Assembly (NCBI GenBank): GCA_030247855.1
Contig: JAPDRN010000159.1
Coordinates: 1-64,000 of the forward strand
DNA length: 64,000 nucleotides
Direction of reading: 5' to 3'
Source: Knufia peltigerae
Lineage: Eukaryota > Ascomycota > Eurotiomycetes > Chaetothyriales > Trichomeriaceae
Below the pieces are notes generated by a model. It had not been told where the DNA came from. It made no database searches and saw nothing but the letters and a program-made list of their open reading frames with translations. Within the stretch, counting starts at the first letter, position 1. Each line of letters begins with the position of its first letter. Positions 43,736 through 54,191 of the stretch are shown here, in pieces. The translations under genes and the position numbers were made by a program.

Positions 43736-45850
43736 ATGGGAGACGTATCCGAAAGTATACCAAATGGTAACGATGGCGACCACACACCCAGTCTGCGGGT
43801 TTTGATTGTCGGTGGCGGCATCGGCGGTCTCTCTACCGCAATAGCACTGCGGCACCAGGGCCACGAAGTGCACGTTTTTGAGCAAGCAAGCAGCATTCGA
43901 GGCACCGGGTATGGCATACACCTGGCACCAAACGGAGTCGGTCTCCTTCGCCTCCTGGGCTACAACCCAGAGACAGGGGACGCAGTGCCGATGAACAACA
44001 TCAGATTCTTCAAACACACCGGGGATCAGTTTGGGCACGAAGACCGGAAGTTGACGGCGGGCAGGTGGCAGAATGAGTGGCTTCTTGCTTCTCGCGTTGA
44101 ACTCCTTGGAGGCTTGCTCCAACTAGCGACAACGGTTGAGGGCAAAGGAGACCCTGCCATTATACACCTCTCGAGCAAGATTCGAGCGGTCGACCCAGAA
44201 GAAGCGACCATAGAGCTAGAGGACGGATCCAGCTTCCACGGAGACGTGGTGATTGGAGCAGATGGCGTCTATTCGAGAGCGCGGGATGCAATTACCAAAA
44301 CCTCGCCGTATCCGAGTAGCCACAACTGCTTTCGGATGATGTTCTCCAGGAAAGATCTCGAGACAGACCCGTCGATACATATTCCTACCGACGAAACCAT
44401 GGACATGATCTACAGTCCTCACACCAAGACCATAATCTACACTACACTGGGTAATACAAAATACAATTGTGTGGTAACACACAAGTCCGAGTTGACGGAG
44501 GGCTACATCGGTGATCCGAAGGAGAAACTCTTGGAGCTCTGCGAAGGTCATGATGCGAAGTTTGTCAACCTCTTCAGAAAGGCTGATCCGGCAACGTTAA
44601 AAGTTTGGCCTCTCTACGACATGGACATGCTGTCAACGTTTGCCAAGTGTCGGCTGGCTCTCATAGGGGACGCTGCACATCCATTCACGCCTCATCTCGC
44701 CCAAGGCGCCGTCATGGCCATGGAGGATGCTGTATCGCTAGGCGTGATGCTGTCTGGGGACACTAAATCGAGTGAGGTTCCAGAAAGGCTGCAGCTGTTC
44801 AACAAGGCACGCCACGAGCGTGGTACGTTCATTCAGAAACTATCCCTCGTTGTCGGCGGGGATCGAGTTCAAGAGGGGAAAGAGAACAATGAACTGAGCG
44901 TACGGAAACACCTCGATATGGCGCTTAGTCACGATGAACATCACGCCTCCTCTCAGATCTTGAGAGAATGGCAATGGAAGCGTGCGAAGAATCCCTCGTG
45001 GCTGCAACCGACGGTCTTTGGGCCGTTTCCAACTCAATCCGATTCTTCTCGACGGTCATTGACCCGAAAGACCGGTCCGTCGACAGTGATAGCGAGCATC
45101 GTATTCAAGACCAGTGCCACATTACTACGGAATCTGTTTCCAAGCGAGAAATACTCCTTTGAGAAGTCAGACACTGTCGCGGTTGCGACGCTCTCCATCC
45201 GCAATCACCGGAATGTAGACTGGCTGGCTGGTGGGACGCACGACTCACTGGTCTTTTCGATCCATGGCGTCCAGTACAATGCTTCCGAAGCAGGAGAACC
45301 TCCGGTGCGCGGAAGTTACTGTCCGATCATGTTTGACAATCTCTCCGAGGCAGTTGTGGCTGAGCGGGAAAGATACGGTCTGCCGGCCGTACACACAGAC
45401 ATAGTTTGCACATATGATACAGGGCATTACCAGGCACGGCTGAGTTGGAGGGGTACGGAGTGGGCAGCTTTGAACCTCCATGGGTTAGTCTCGGATCCGG
45501 TCAATATTGAAAACGATGAGAATGTGCTGCCGCCACCTTCCGGGACGTTTGTGCATAGGTACATGCCGGCAGTTGGTGAAGCAGTTAATGGTGCAAGGGG
45601 TAAACAGCACCTAGATGCCGAGTACGACGTGTACTACCCAGAGTCAGACAAACAGATGGTTGAGTCCTCTACGAGTAGGCGCGCTACAACAGCCACGATC
45701 GAGATCAAACAGCTTGACCTCGACACTCTGCCAACCTTGCATCACATTGTTGCTCGCCTAGCAGAGTTGCCAATCTTTGAAATTGTCGAAGCTAGAGTCT
45801 CAACGAGTGACAGGGCTGCGGATTGGTCTACTGGATCTAGGCTTGGTTGA
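43736..45850 (+). CDS. fusion: FAD aromatic monooxygenase + acetoacetate-decarboxylase-like domain
   Basis: A single exon encodes 704 aa with two catalytic-type modules. Residues 1-~420 are a group A flavin monooxygenase: GGGIGG at 26-31, GADGVYSRARD at 174-184 and GDAAHPFTPHLAQGA at 311-325. After a linker, residues ~440-690 resemble acetoacetate decarboxylase (ADC): GSYCPIMFDNLSEAVVAERE then RYGLPAV (546-552). In true ADCs the last motif reads YGxPK, the Lys forming the Schiff base; here the Lys position is Ala551. The ADC-like part may therefore be a non-decarboxylating relative. No stop, frameshift or intron separates the modules, so this is one polypeptide by sequence. I infer that hydroxylation and a follow-on lyase, tautomerase or binding step are coupled. 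The start is the ATG at 43736. Confidence 0.85.
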   Translation: MGDVSESIPNGNDGDHTPSLRVLIVGGGIGGLSTAIALRHQGHEVHVFEQASSIRGTGYGIHLAPNGVGLLRLLGYNPETGDAVPMNNIRFFKHTGDQFGHEDRKLTAGRWQNEWLLASRVELLGGLLQLATTVEGKGDPAIIHLSSKIRAVDPEEATIELEDGSSFHGDVVIGADGVYSRARDAITKTSPYPSSHNCFRMMFSRKDLETDPSIHIPTDETMDMIYSPHTKTIIYTTLGNTKYNCVVTHKSELTEGYIGDPKEKLLELCEGHDAKFVNLFRKADPATLKVWPLYDMDMLSTFAKCRLALIGDAAHPFTPHLAQGAVMAMEDAVSLGVMLSGDTKSSEVPERLQLFNKARHERGTFIQKLSLVVGGDRVQEGKENNELSVRKHLDMALSHDEHHASSQILREWQWKRAKNPSWLQPTVFGPFPTQSDSSRRSLTRKTGPSTVIASIVFKTSATLLRNLFPSEKYSFEKSDTVAVATLSIRNHRNVDWLAGGTHDSLVFSIHGVQYNASEAGEPPVRGSYCPIMFDNLSEAVVAERERYGLPAVHTDIVCTYDTGHYQARLSWRGTEWAALNLHGLVSDPVNIENDENVLPPPSGTFVHRYMPAVGEAVNGARGKQHLDAEYDVYYPESDKQMVESSTSRRATTATIEIKQLDLDTLPTLHHIVARLAELPIFEIVEARVSTSDRAADWSTGSRLG

Positions 45851-46291
45851 GTAGCAGCAATGCATTCTTTCTAGCGCTCTCGTTGTCAGAGTTTTGCTCC
45901 AAACTCGACCTAAGATCGTGCCAAATCCTCTGCGCTTCTCCCGATAACCATGCCCCGACCTGTATCTGCAGTGATAACATACATGACCTCGCGCGATACT
46001 CAAGATTATCCACGTCAGATCATAGGAATCGGGTCTCCAACCATACAACCGGTATCTCGGTAGAGCCTGCAAGCAGCCCACAATCCGGAGAGGCGGATTC
46101 GATCTTCGGAATTGGAATTGGTGCGTGTGGATGGTAGTGGGGTATATATGACAGGGCATTTTTCCGTGCTCCAGGTAGCGAAACCTGTCCCACGAGATCC
46201 TAGATCGTTCAGCGAGACCAGAATAATCCAAAAAGAGCTGAATTCCAATTTCCAAGGCTCCTCGACTTCTTGCCCAACATCAAGATTCACC
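45851..46291. other. intergenic upstream of class II aldolase
   Basis: A TATATAT stretch at about 46143-46149 lies ~145 bp before the start. GCGTGTGGA (about 46123) is a two-mismatch relative of the cluster element and too weak to call. Confidence 0.4.
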
Positions 46292-47216
46292 ATGGTCAGC
46301 CTCAAACGGGTAAGTTGACTGTTGAAAATGCGTGGACGCGCCCTAATGCGACGCACAGATCCAGCGAGACCTGGTCACGGCCAACCACATTCTGCATTTT
46401 CACTCGGTGCTGGATGCCTACGGACACATCTCAGTCCGCCATCCTGAGAATGCGGCGGTATATTTGATGTCTGGAGACATGGCGCCTGCGACCGTCAGCA
46501 CAGCGGACCAGCTGATCCAGTATCGCGTCAATGATAGTGTTGCCATCACACTGGACGCTCCCCGTGGCTACATCGAACGGTACATCCACGGCGAGGTGTA
46601 CAAGCGCTTCCCCGACGTGCACAGCGTCATTCATTCCCACAGCGAGGATGTGCTGCCGTACGCGATTGCAGGCGTGCCACTCCGCGCGGTCTATCACACC
46701 GCCGGCTTCGTCGGCTACGACCCTGTACCGGTGTATGACATCGAAAACTCCTACAACGACACGCAACCTCACGACATGCTCATAAGCACTCTGGCTCTGG
46801 GTGCCGACCTGGCACAGACATTTGTTTCCCCTGAAAATGCGCACGCGACGCCACAGACGGTGTCTCCCGACACCCACCTCGTCCTGATGAGAAAGCACGG
46901 GTTTGTCACGTTCGGCACCGACATCAGGGAAGCCGTGTACAAGGCCGTCTTCGCCCAGTCCAACGCCAAGGTGCAGACAATGGCGGTGCTCTTGAAGAAT
47001 GCATACTCTGGCCTACAGGACGACAATCCAAGGACCTGGGCCAACGGATCGGACGAATCAAGTTTCGAACCTCTCACTCGCAGGCAGGCCAAGGACACCA
47101 CCGCCGGTATGCATGCTGCTGGGGACCGTGCATGGCTACTATGGACCGCTGAAGTTGAGAGTCAGCCGCTTTACGTAAACAACGTGACGGTAGATACCGT
47201 CGAGGAGGCAAGTTGA
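46292..47216 (+). CDS. class II aldolase/adducin-family metalloenzyme
   Basis: Zn-dependent lyase fold; members perform aldol cleavage, epimerisation or decarboxylation. A six-codon first exon (46292-46309) and exon 46359-47216, joined across a 49-nt intron, give 291 aa starting MVSLKRIQRDLVTANHILH. Metal ligands can be seen as HGE (Glu85) and HSHSEDVLP (His98, His100), with a likely third His in LMRKHGFVTFG. GHISVRHPE near residue 28 is the usual substrate-loop motif. Length fits. Convergent with the dioxygenase gene (stops 233 bp apart). In this setting an aldolase could cleave a ring-fission product to pyruvate or a similar fragment; related fungal enzymes also act as hydroxy-acid decarboxylases, so the reaction is open. 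Confidence 0.85.
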
Positions 47217-47449
47217 TGGTCGATGTTAAGAGATAGAGACTGGTCAGCGATTTCGAGCCGTAGATCGGCCCCTGAGTCGTTGCAGAGGATAATGTGTTCT
47301 ACGCTGTTGTAAGCCTATAGCCAGGCATTTACTCAGACAAAAAACCCCCCAACGTAAGAATATCACTGAACAGATACATAATGAGTTGCAGTACAGAGCT
47401 GGGCTAGACATTTGTGTGAGCTGAGTAGTCAAACGTGATCATTGCTGAT

Positions 47450-48416
47450 CTAGCCGTCAGACTCAACCCAGCTACCCCAGACATATTGGCTGTTACACAT
47501 GTTTTGCAGCTCCCAGGTCTGTGCCATGAGCTTGCCGTGGCCTGCGGCTGTAGAAGCGGCGCCCCCAGCCACAAGCAGAGGAAAGTAGTGGTCGTCGGTT
47601 GGATGAGCGTCCTTGTACTTGGGATGCTGTGTCAATCGGATCAAGCCACCTGAGAGCGAAGGACCCTGTTGCACAGTATCAGTGAAACCTATACTCGGCA
47701 AGCCATGAGCGGCCGACGAGCTCACCTCGTTGTTCTTGATCACCTCCGTGACGGCGCTGCCAAAGTCAAGAGCCCACTGGGCAGGTTTCTTGTTTTGTTG
47801 GAAGTTGTCGCCTGACCTCAGCATGGGCAACCAGTTGTTGCGGTAGAGATTGTGGACGGCACCGCCGCTCCCGACGATCAGAATACCCTCGCCTCGAAGT
47901 TTGCCCAGGGCCATCCCTATCTTCACGTGGAAGGAAGGTTTGAACCTCGCATTCAGGCTCACAACTGTGGCCGGCGGCGTTCCAGAGGGGAACATCCATT
48001 TCGCCGGCGTGATGGTGTCGTCGTGCCAGTCGAAAGTTGGATCGGCTTCGACGTCATGAAACTGGTGTTCCCGAAGCAAGGAAATCACACGGTATGCAAG
48101 TTTCTCCGATACGTTGATCGGATAGTTTTCCCAGTGTGACCTGGGGACCATGTCCATTTGCGCCCGCCCAGGGTCAAATTTGGTCGCAACGCGGATCTTG
48201 TCGTTCAATTCTTCCCAATGAGCGCCAATAAAGACGACTCCCTTGACACCATTGTCGAGGGCTTGTTGTCCAAACTGTAAGCGTTGTGAGTATATTTCTC
48301 AGCCACTTTATGAAGAAACTGACTTTGGCCCACCATTCGGACGATTTCGACTCCTTGCAGCACATCCAAGGTGAGCCATGAGAGGCGAACGTGACTGGTG
48401 TCAGGCGTGCGGACAT
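47450..48416 (-). CDS. extradiol ring-cleavage dioxygenase, LigB/DODA type
   Basis: Non-haem Fe(II)-type enzyme that opens catecholic rings next to the diol. Exons 48416-48324 and 48274-47450 (49-nt intron) give 305 aa. Expected metal/active-site elements are present: SHGSPWM near residue 13, GAHWEE (His50) created across the splice, and GSGGAVHN in the C-terminal half. A central WHDDTITPAKW block stands where DODA relatives carry DHGxWxPL, so this motif is altered. The C-terminus has HPTDDHYFPLLVAGGAA, typical of the family (DDHFxPLLVA...G). Fungal aromatic degradation is usually described through intradiol enzymes, so an extradiol enzyme inside a catabolic cluster is notable. Whether it acts on catechols, hydroxyquinol or gallate-like rings is unknown. 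Confidence 0.87.
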
Positions 48417-48928
48417 TGCCAGCTCTTCAGGATTGTGATGGTCTATCGGTGATCCCTCGAGCTCTGCGCGGTCAATTATGGATTCAGACCCAGAGGGTTT
48501 TCAGAGGCAATTGGGAACAAGGTGCCAGATCCTCATCAAGAAGACAAAAGTATCCATTTAGCGTTGTCATGGTCACACAATTCGTCCCTGGAATGGTTCG
48601 CACTTGACAATCCAACTCTTCCAACGCCGCATACACATGGGGAACCCGTGTGGGTTGGATGTTACAACAAGGCGGGCATGGGGTCTGGCAGCCCACTGCC
48701 GCCTATCAACAACGGGTACATGTGGGTGAATACCTCCAGATCAGAATCGCACTACGCGTTAGCACTGCCTGGAGACCCATGCAGGGGTTAACTGGGGTGG
48801 AAATTGAGTCGCCGATTCGTCCTAGAAGGACAGGATGACCCTTCTAGATGCTGCCTCTTCAGAGTCATTCTGCATGCCAAAAGCATCTTGGAACATTCTC
48901 TCATGGTCCTATTTCCTTGGAAACAACA
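48417..48928. promoter_or_regulatory. divergent promoter (dioxygenase / ALDH-like) with CCGTGTGGG
   Basis: A 512-bp shared region. CCGTGTGGGTTG starts at 48646, 283 bp from the ALDH-like start and about 230 bp from the dioxygenase start. It is identical over 12 bases to the copy at 33679. Confidence 0.5.
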
Positions 48929-50519
48929 ATGGGAGTAACGTTGCGAGCTGCTGTCGAAGCTGGTCGTGCCGCTTGGCTAGCAAACTTGACCATAGCCGAG
49001 AAAGCGTGGCCGGTACGACAGTTGTATACACTCTATCGCATGCTACTCGAGAACCGAGAAGATCTGCTGGAGGTGTGTAACCGTGGTAAGCAACATCACT
49101 TCCGCGCGTTAAAATGGTGCAGCTAACGAGCATATTCGAACGCAGACTTCTCGCACGAGCCGATTTTCTGGGAAAGGGAGTTTGCATCACTCGTGGAGGA
49201 CATCGGTGCTTTGATACTCTCTCTCGAGGCTCCGACAACTCCTGCGATAGGAAAATCTCACTTTGGGACGTTTACAACGTCTCTACGGCCGCGAGGTGTC
49301 TCGCTCATCCTTTCGACTTCGAAGAACCCTCTACGTTTTGTGCTTGCGCCACTGGCAGCATCGATCGCGGCACGCAATGTTGTCATACTGGGAACTACAC
49401 GCCTAGACAAATTTTGGGGTCTAATTGAGCAGAAGGTCTTGACTCACCTGGACACATTTGCGATTCAAGTTGTCGTTGCTACCTTGTCCGACATAAGTCC
49501 AGAGCACTTTGACCAGATCTATATAATTGGTAAGGCATCAACACTTCTCAAGCTTTGTGCAGGCACTAAGGCATCCACTCTTCAGCAGAGGACGAGGACC
49601 GAGAGAAATACTCTGAGCTCATCAAATTGCCGCACGTGAGCTGGCACCAGGCGTCTGGGGCGTTCAAAGTTGCTGTAGTCGACGGCGGGCCACTCAATGT
49701 TTCGAGTTGTGCCTCGGAAATTTCAACAAAGCACGACCAATTGACATCGGTCATAGTTCAGGACGAGCATTTCAACTCTCTCTGCGACGCCATCTGCAAG
49801 TGTATGGTTAATGCTGGCTCGAACACGAAGACCTTGAGCTTGGATCTGCCCAAGTGTCGTCGACTGACATCGATTTTCTACACTATGGACTGGATGGGCT
49901 CAGCCACTCAGAGTTCGACGCCTGATCTTCATTTCCTTTTACAAACTGCTCAAAGAGCTGGTGCTGTCCTGCTCCTAAAGTCCAGCTCGTTGGAGCAATG
50001 CCTCGACTCTCTTTGCCAAATGAGCAACATCGCACAAGCCACTCTTCTCAATCCGAGATCAAAGGAACACGAGAGGTATTTCCAGGATTGGGCGCGGTCA
50101 ACCGTTGTTGCTTTTAGATCTATACCCTCCTCAGTTCCCGAAGGTGAGGATGACATATTGAATCTTCCCCTGTCCACGTACATCTGCGAAGGTATACTGA
50201 TGAGGCGCCAGTGATTACCTACTACTCCGGAGCCACGACTGACCATCCAATCACCACCTTCCCTCCTGCTCTGTTCGCAATAACCCATGTCGAAGTTGTT
50301 GAGTGTGTCTCTGGCACAGTAGACACTCCGCGAGCTATTCGACAATCCTACGAAAGCCGCTTTCCTGTGCCGAAACAAGAAGCCCCAGGTGGTCGGATCG
50401 ATTTTTTCGTCCAGGTCGACTGTGCTTTGAAAGCAGTAGGATCGGTGTTAGGCTTGTGTGTTCTGGTCGGTGCCTGGTATACTCACAAAGCAGTCCGCAC
50501 CAGCTATTTTTCTGCGTAG
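48929..50519 (+). CDS. ALDH-fold protein without recognisable catalytic residues (probable pseudoenzyme)
   Basis: Four exons (48929-49085, 49146-49529, 49571-50143, 50212-50519; introns 60, 41 and 68 nt) give 473 aa. The N-terminal half follows the aldehyde dehydrogenase plan: an arm helix (WPVRQLYTLYRMLLENREDL) and the NAD-domain strand RPRGVSLILSTSKNPLRF leading to LAPLAASIAARNVVILG, aligning with PxGVVLIISPWNYP..GPLxxAIAAGN. The expected FTGS, ELGGK and catalytic GQxC motifs are absent. A 41-nt intron and a rejected 20-nt alternative near 50192 were decided by frame. The C-terminus ends in a hydrophobic segment (SVLGLCVLVGAWYTH), like membrane-anchored ALDH3 enzymes. It keeps an open frame over four exons, so it is probably a functional non-enzymatic or divergent protein rather than a dead gene. 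Confidence 0.62.
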
Positions 50520-51004
50520 ACGTCTATATTTGCCCGAGGTCATAGAATTTAGGACCATTTAGTCAAATACTTTTAGAATTGTCAATGTTTTGTCACATCA
50601 AGATGGTAGAGCTCTAATCTTATCTCCTAAATTCAAGGGCCAGGTACTCAAAACCTCCGTACCAGCTTCGTACCAGCTCAAAAATATCAATTGACACGTT
50701 CCAGTGCTCTACAGGGCAGTCATTGAGCCTGGAAGAGCTTTTCTCGGATGAGTGTGGGATTTCCAGGTCACGCAGACAGCCCACAACGAGGTGGATCAAC
50801 CATGCAAACTTGTTGAACCCACACATTGCAAAATCAAGAGCCTATTTCTGACCCATGGCATGATTCAGCTCGGTGGCAATTTGTTGTGCGTTTGAATTTC
50901 GAATGGTATTTGAGCTTCCTGACCCGGCGCTCACACCACAGCCAGACAAAGTTTCGGTCCATTGAGCTCCTCCTCGTCGAGAACGAACGACAGAGAGTTC
51001 AAGG
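50520..51004. other. intergenic
   Basis: Between the ALDH-like gene and the CocE-type hydrolase. AGTGTGGGA near 50751 contains the core of the cluster element but not its CC. No gene. Confidence 0.4.
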
Positions 51005-52933
51005 ATGGGCAACCAGATCCGAAACCTGTACAAGGTTGATTACACTTCTTTTGATTACATATACGAAGAAAATGTAGACATTCCACTTAGGCTCGGCGAA
51101 GGCCTTGTGAGATGCAACGTCTATCGCCCAAAGAGCGAGAGTGCCAGGTATCCAGTGCTGGTCACCTATGGCCCATACGGCAAAGACATACACTACAGCA
51201 AGTACGTTTATCTGAAGCAATCTGATGGCGGATCTGACCCCGTTTTAGCTTTCACGCAGATTCTTACAGTGAGGTGCCGGAAGAGCATCGTTCAGCACAT
51301 TCGGCCTGGGAGACGCCCGACCCGGGGTTTTGGACAAAATGCGAGTATGCAGTCGTCCGGGCAGATGAGAGGGGCTGCGGCCAATCCCCCGGGCTGCTTG
51401 ACACCATGTCATCAGGAACGTCCGAAGCGTTCTTCGATGTCGTCGAATGGGCCGCGCGCCAGCCTTGGTCCACGGGAAAGGTCGGGCTGCTGGGCATCAG
51501 CTACTACGCCGGCAGTCAGTGGCGAGTGGCAGCGCGACGGCCCAGAGGCTTGGCCTGTATCGTCCCTTGGGAGGGTATGTCGGATTACTACCGAGATCGA
51601 TGTCGACACGGAGGTATCTTGTCGAACGCGTTTATCGGCTTCTGGTGGAATCGTCAGGTTAGGTCGAGTCCACTCCATTTATCTTTGTCCACAACGTTAC
51701 TAAACGGAGACCGAATAGGTGATCACGAATCAGTATGGCCTCCCTGGCCGAGCCGCACAAAGGTGGGGTCCCGACACGATCGAGGGAGACTTACCGGAAG
51801 AAGAGTTGGTCGCCAATCGCCGGGACCAAACGGTCGACAACACACTGTTTCGTTTCCGCAACGACGAATATTATTCCTCGAGGGAATACAGTCTGGGCGA
51901 TATCCAGGTCCCCCTCCTGTCCGTTGCGAACTGGGGAGGGATATCGCTGCACCTCCGAGGGAACGTCGAGGGCTACACGCACGCAGGAACGACCCTGAAG
52001 TACCTGAGATTCATCACCGGCCGACACGACCTGCCCTTCTACCAGAAGGAGAACGTCGAGATGCAAAAGTCGTTCCTGGACGCCTTCTTGAAGGGCCACG
52101 ACACGCAGGGCTGGAGGACGGGCGAGGCGCCACGGGTCGGCTTGACGTTGCGCAAAGGCAACGTAGGCTACAACGACACCCTGGCCGAGAGGGCGTATGA
52201 GACACGGTACGAAAATGAGTGGCCAATCGCGCGCACGCGGTACACCAAGTTCCACCTGACCAGCTCCAACGTCCTGACCGCGGAAGGCACCGTCGAGGAA
52301 AGGTCCGACTCCACCGTCACGTACGAGGCGCCCGGGAGTCTGGCCGAGGCCAAATCCGTCCACTTCACGACGGGACCTTTTGCGCAGGAGACCGAAATCA
52401 CTGGGCACGTGGTGGTGCGCCTGAACGTTTCGGCGTCTCCACCTTCGACGGTGGACACCACCGCCGTTCCCTCGGAAATCGACGTCTTCGTCACACTTCG
52501 CCACTTGGATGGCGAGGGCGAGGAGATATTCTACACGGGCACGGTAGGGGACCCGGTGCCGGTGGCCAAGGGCTGGCTCCGCGTCAGCCTAAGGCGGACG
52601 GCGGTCAGCGACCCGCGTCACCGGCCGTGGCACCCCCACAGAGAGTACCTCTCCACGGACGTGCAGCCTGTGGTGCCGGGTACCGTGTACGGCGTGGACG
52701 TCGAGGTCTGGCCCACGAATGTCGTGGTGTCCGAAGGTCACCGCCTGGTGCTGGAGATCTCGTCCGGCGACACGCAGGGAGCGGGCCTCTTTGAACACTC
52801 TTCAGAGGTCGACCGTCCCCGGGATCGACTGCTAGGCCACAACCACATCCATTTTGGGCCCGGCCTGGAGAACTATGTGCTTTTGCCGGTGATTCCTCCG
52901 CGCGCGGGAGCAGGGATCAAGAGCACAACTTGA
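51005..52933 (+). CDS. CocE/NonD, X-Pro dipeptidyl-peptidase S15-type serine hydrolase
   Basis: An alpha/beta hydrolase with a C-terminal jelly-roll domain, acting on esters or acyl peptides. Exons 51005-51201, 51249-51657 and 51719-52933 (introns 47 and 61 nt) give 606 aa. The nucleophile is Ser150 in GISYYAG, the standard GxSYxG. Upstream come VLVTYGPYGK and ADERGCGQSPG, and the acid residue is probably in ITGRHDLPFY. The C-terminal jelly roll includes GHVVVRLNVS and the final LGHNHIHFGPG. The third exon is GC-rich compared with its neighbours, giving long shadow frames in all other phases. In the cluster it may hydrolyse an ester substrate at the entry or a ring-fission product. Confidence 0.88.
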
Positions 52934-53246
52934 ACTATGGTCTTTTGACGATTGCGCCAAGTTACACAGTAGCCATGTACATAAGCAATCTTACAAGACA
53001 ATCAGCTTTGAGCAGCAGTTCTTTACACCTCCCTGGCCGCCGTGGTCACGAGTTCGTGTGCATATGTACATGCATGTATGAAAGCATGTGTTTGTGTCTG
53101 CAAATATCGAAAAGCGAGGCAAGGTTAAGCAGATCAGCCTCAACCATGGTTTTTGGATCCTTCAAATACACCATCATTATCATCTGGATCCGCGGTGGGA
53201 GCTATTCTCCGTCTTTTTTTTAATTGAAAAAAAAGAAAACCTGAAT
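52934..53246. other. convergent intergenic region
   Basis: Short gap between hydrolase stop codons; contains homopolymer T and A runs near 53213-53236. No gene. Confidence 0.4.
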
Positions 53247-54191
53247 TCAAGCCCCCAGAGCAAGTCCTGCGGTTACTTCCTGAGCAAAGCCGAGGCAGCG
53301 TGCCATCCAACCCTGAGCACAATGACTCCATTCTATAGCATGGGGCGCGCCTTTGACCACGGCTCCGTCAAAACGGGGGCACTTGGGAAACCTGGAACCA
53401 AACTGTATGAGGTGAACTGTCGAGCCTTCCCAGAAAAGGTCGTGTTCCCCCAGGCTGAACATAATTGGCACCATAATGTCATCCGCGAATCGATACCAAT
53501 AACTGTTCCAATCTCCGTTGATGACTTCTTCCAGTTCCTGACTCTCCATGTTGTGATCTTGAATCCCTATGGCCTCCAGAGCTTGAACAGGGGCACAGTG
53601 GTCTTCCGACGGGCCGCACATGACGACGCGCTTCCAATCTAGTTTCTGTGATCGATCCCGTGGTGACGGGGGCATCCGAGGCGATGGGAGCTCGCCCCAG
53701 CCTGACATGATGATTCCCGCCAACGGATACGATGGCGATTGTTCTCGGGCGTGCAATCCAGCAGCGATTATCACGGCAGGGGAGCCTAGGCTGTGCGCCA
53801 GTGGGACCACCGCTTTACACCCATGGGCGATGCCGAAATCCGCCCAGAGCTTGGGAAAGAGATGGCTATGGTAGAAGCTACCAAGATCTTTGTGGAATCT
53901 ACTTCCCTGCGTGGCTGGGAGCCGGTCACTGCCAAGGTAGCCCGGGCGATTGATCGAAATGACAGGGACGGAGAGGGCCTCGGCGATGGTGGAAATCGTC
54001 ATGGAAGGGGAGAGATCAAAGTGGTGGGCGGTACAGCCACCTCCGTGTAACAGTATGATGAGAGGGCGGTAGTCAGAGGTACTACCAGACTCGCTCCTAG
54101 TCGCTGGTAGATATTTTATGCCCGTAATGACGACCGTGTTTGCGACAAGGACTTCGAACGGCGCAAAGCGAGACTCGGTGTTTGACGCCAT
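53247..54191 (-). CDS. alpha/beta-hydrolase fold enzyme (single exon)
   Basis: A serine hydrolase of 314 aa. The oxyanion-hole region is LIILLHGGGCTAHHF (HGGG), the nucleophile is Ser134 in AHSLGSP (canonical GxSxG begins with Ala), the acid is in SLGEHDLFW, and the catalytic His is in GAPHAIEWS. No signal peptide is evident. Such enzymes include C-C hydrolases of meta-cleavage pathways as well as esterases. Position beside an extradiol dioxygenase makes ring-fission product hydrolysis attractive, but the sequence does not prove it. It is co-directional with the dienelactone hydrolase gene, 676 bp apart. Confidence 0.85.
   Translation of the reverse strand: MASNTESRFAPFEVLVANTVVITGIKYLPATRSESGSTSDYRPLIILLHGGGCTAHHFDLSPSMTISTIAEALSVPVISINRPGYLGSDRLPATQGSRFHKDLGSFYHSHLFPKLWADFGIAHGCKAVVPLAHSLGSPAVIIAAGLHAREQSPSYPLAGIIMSGWGELPSPRMPPSPRDRSQKLDWKRVVMCGPSEDHCAPVQALEAIGIQDHNMESQELEEVINGDWNSYWYRFADDIMVPIMFSLGEHDLFWEGSTVHLIQFGSRFPKCPRFDGAVVKGAPHAIEWSHCAQGWMARCLGFAQEVTAGLALGA

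Noticed and set aside
45851..46291. Cluster element GCGTGTGGA near 46123 upstream of the aldolase
   Set aside because: Two mismatches to CCGTGTGGG; not distinguishable from chance.
50192..50211. 20-nt intron in the ALDH-like gene
   Set aside because: Below any workable intron size; a 68-nt intron at 50144-50211 with a good branch site keeps frame.
51791..52504. 237-aa minus-strand frame and two long plus-strand frames within the CocE hydrolase
   Set aside because: Low-complexity Arg/Gly/Val composition and complete overlap with a strongly supported exon; shadows of a GC-rich coding region.
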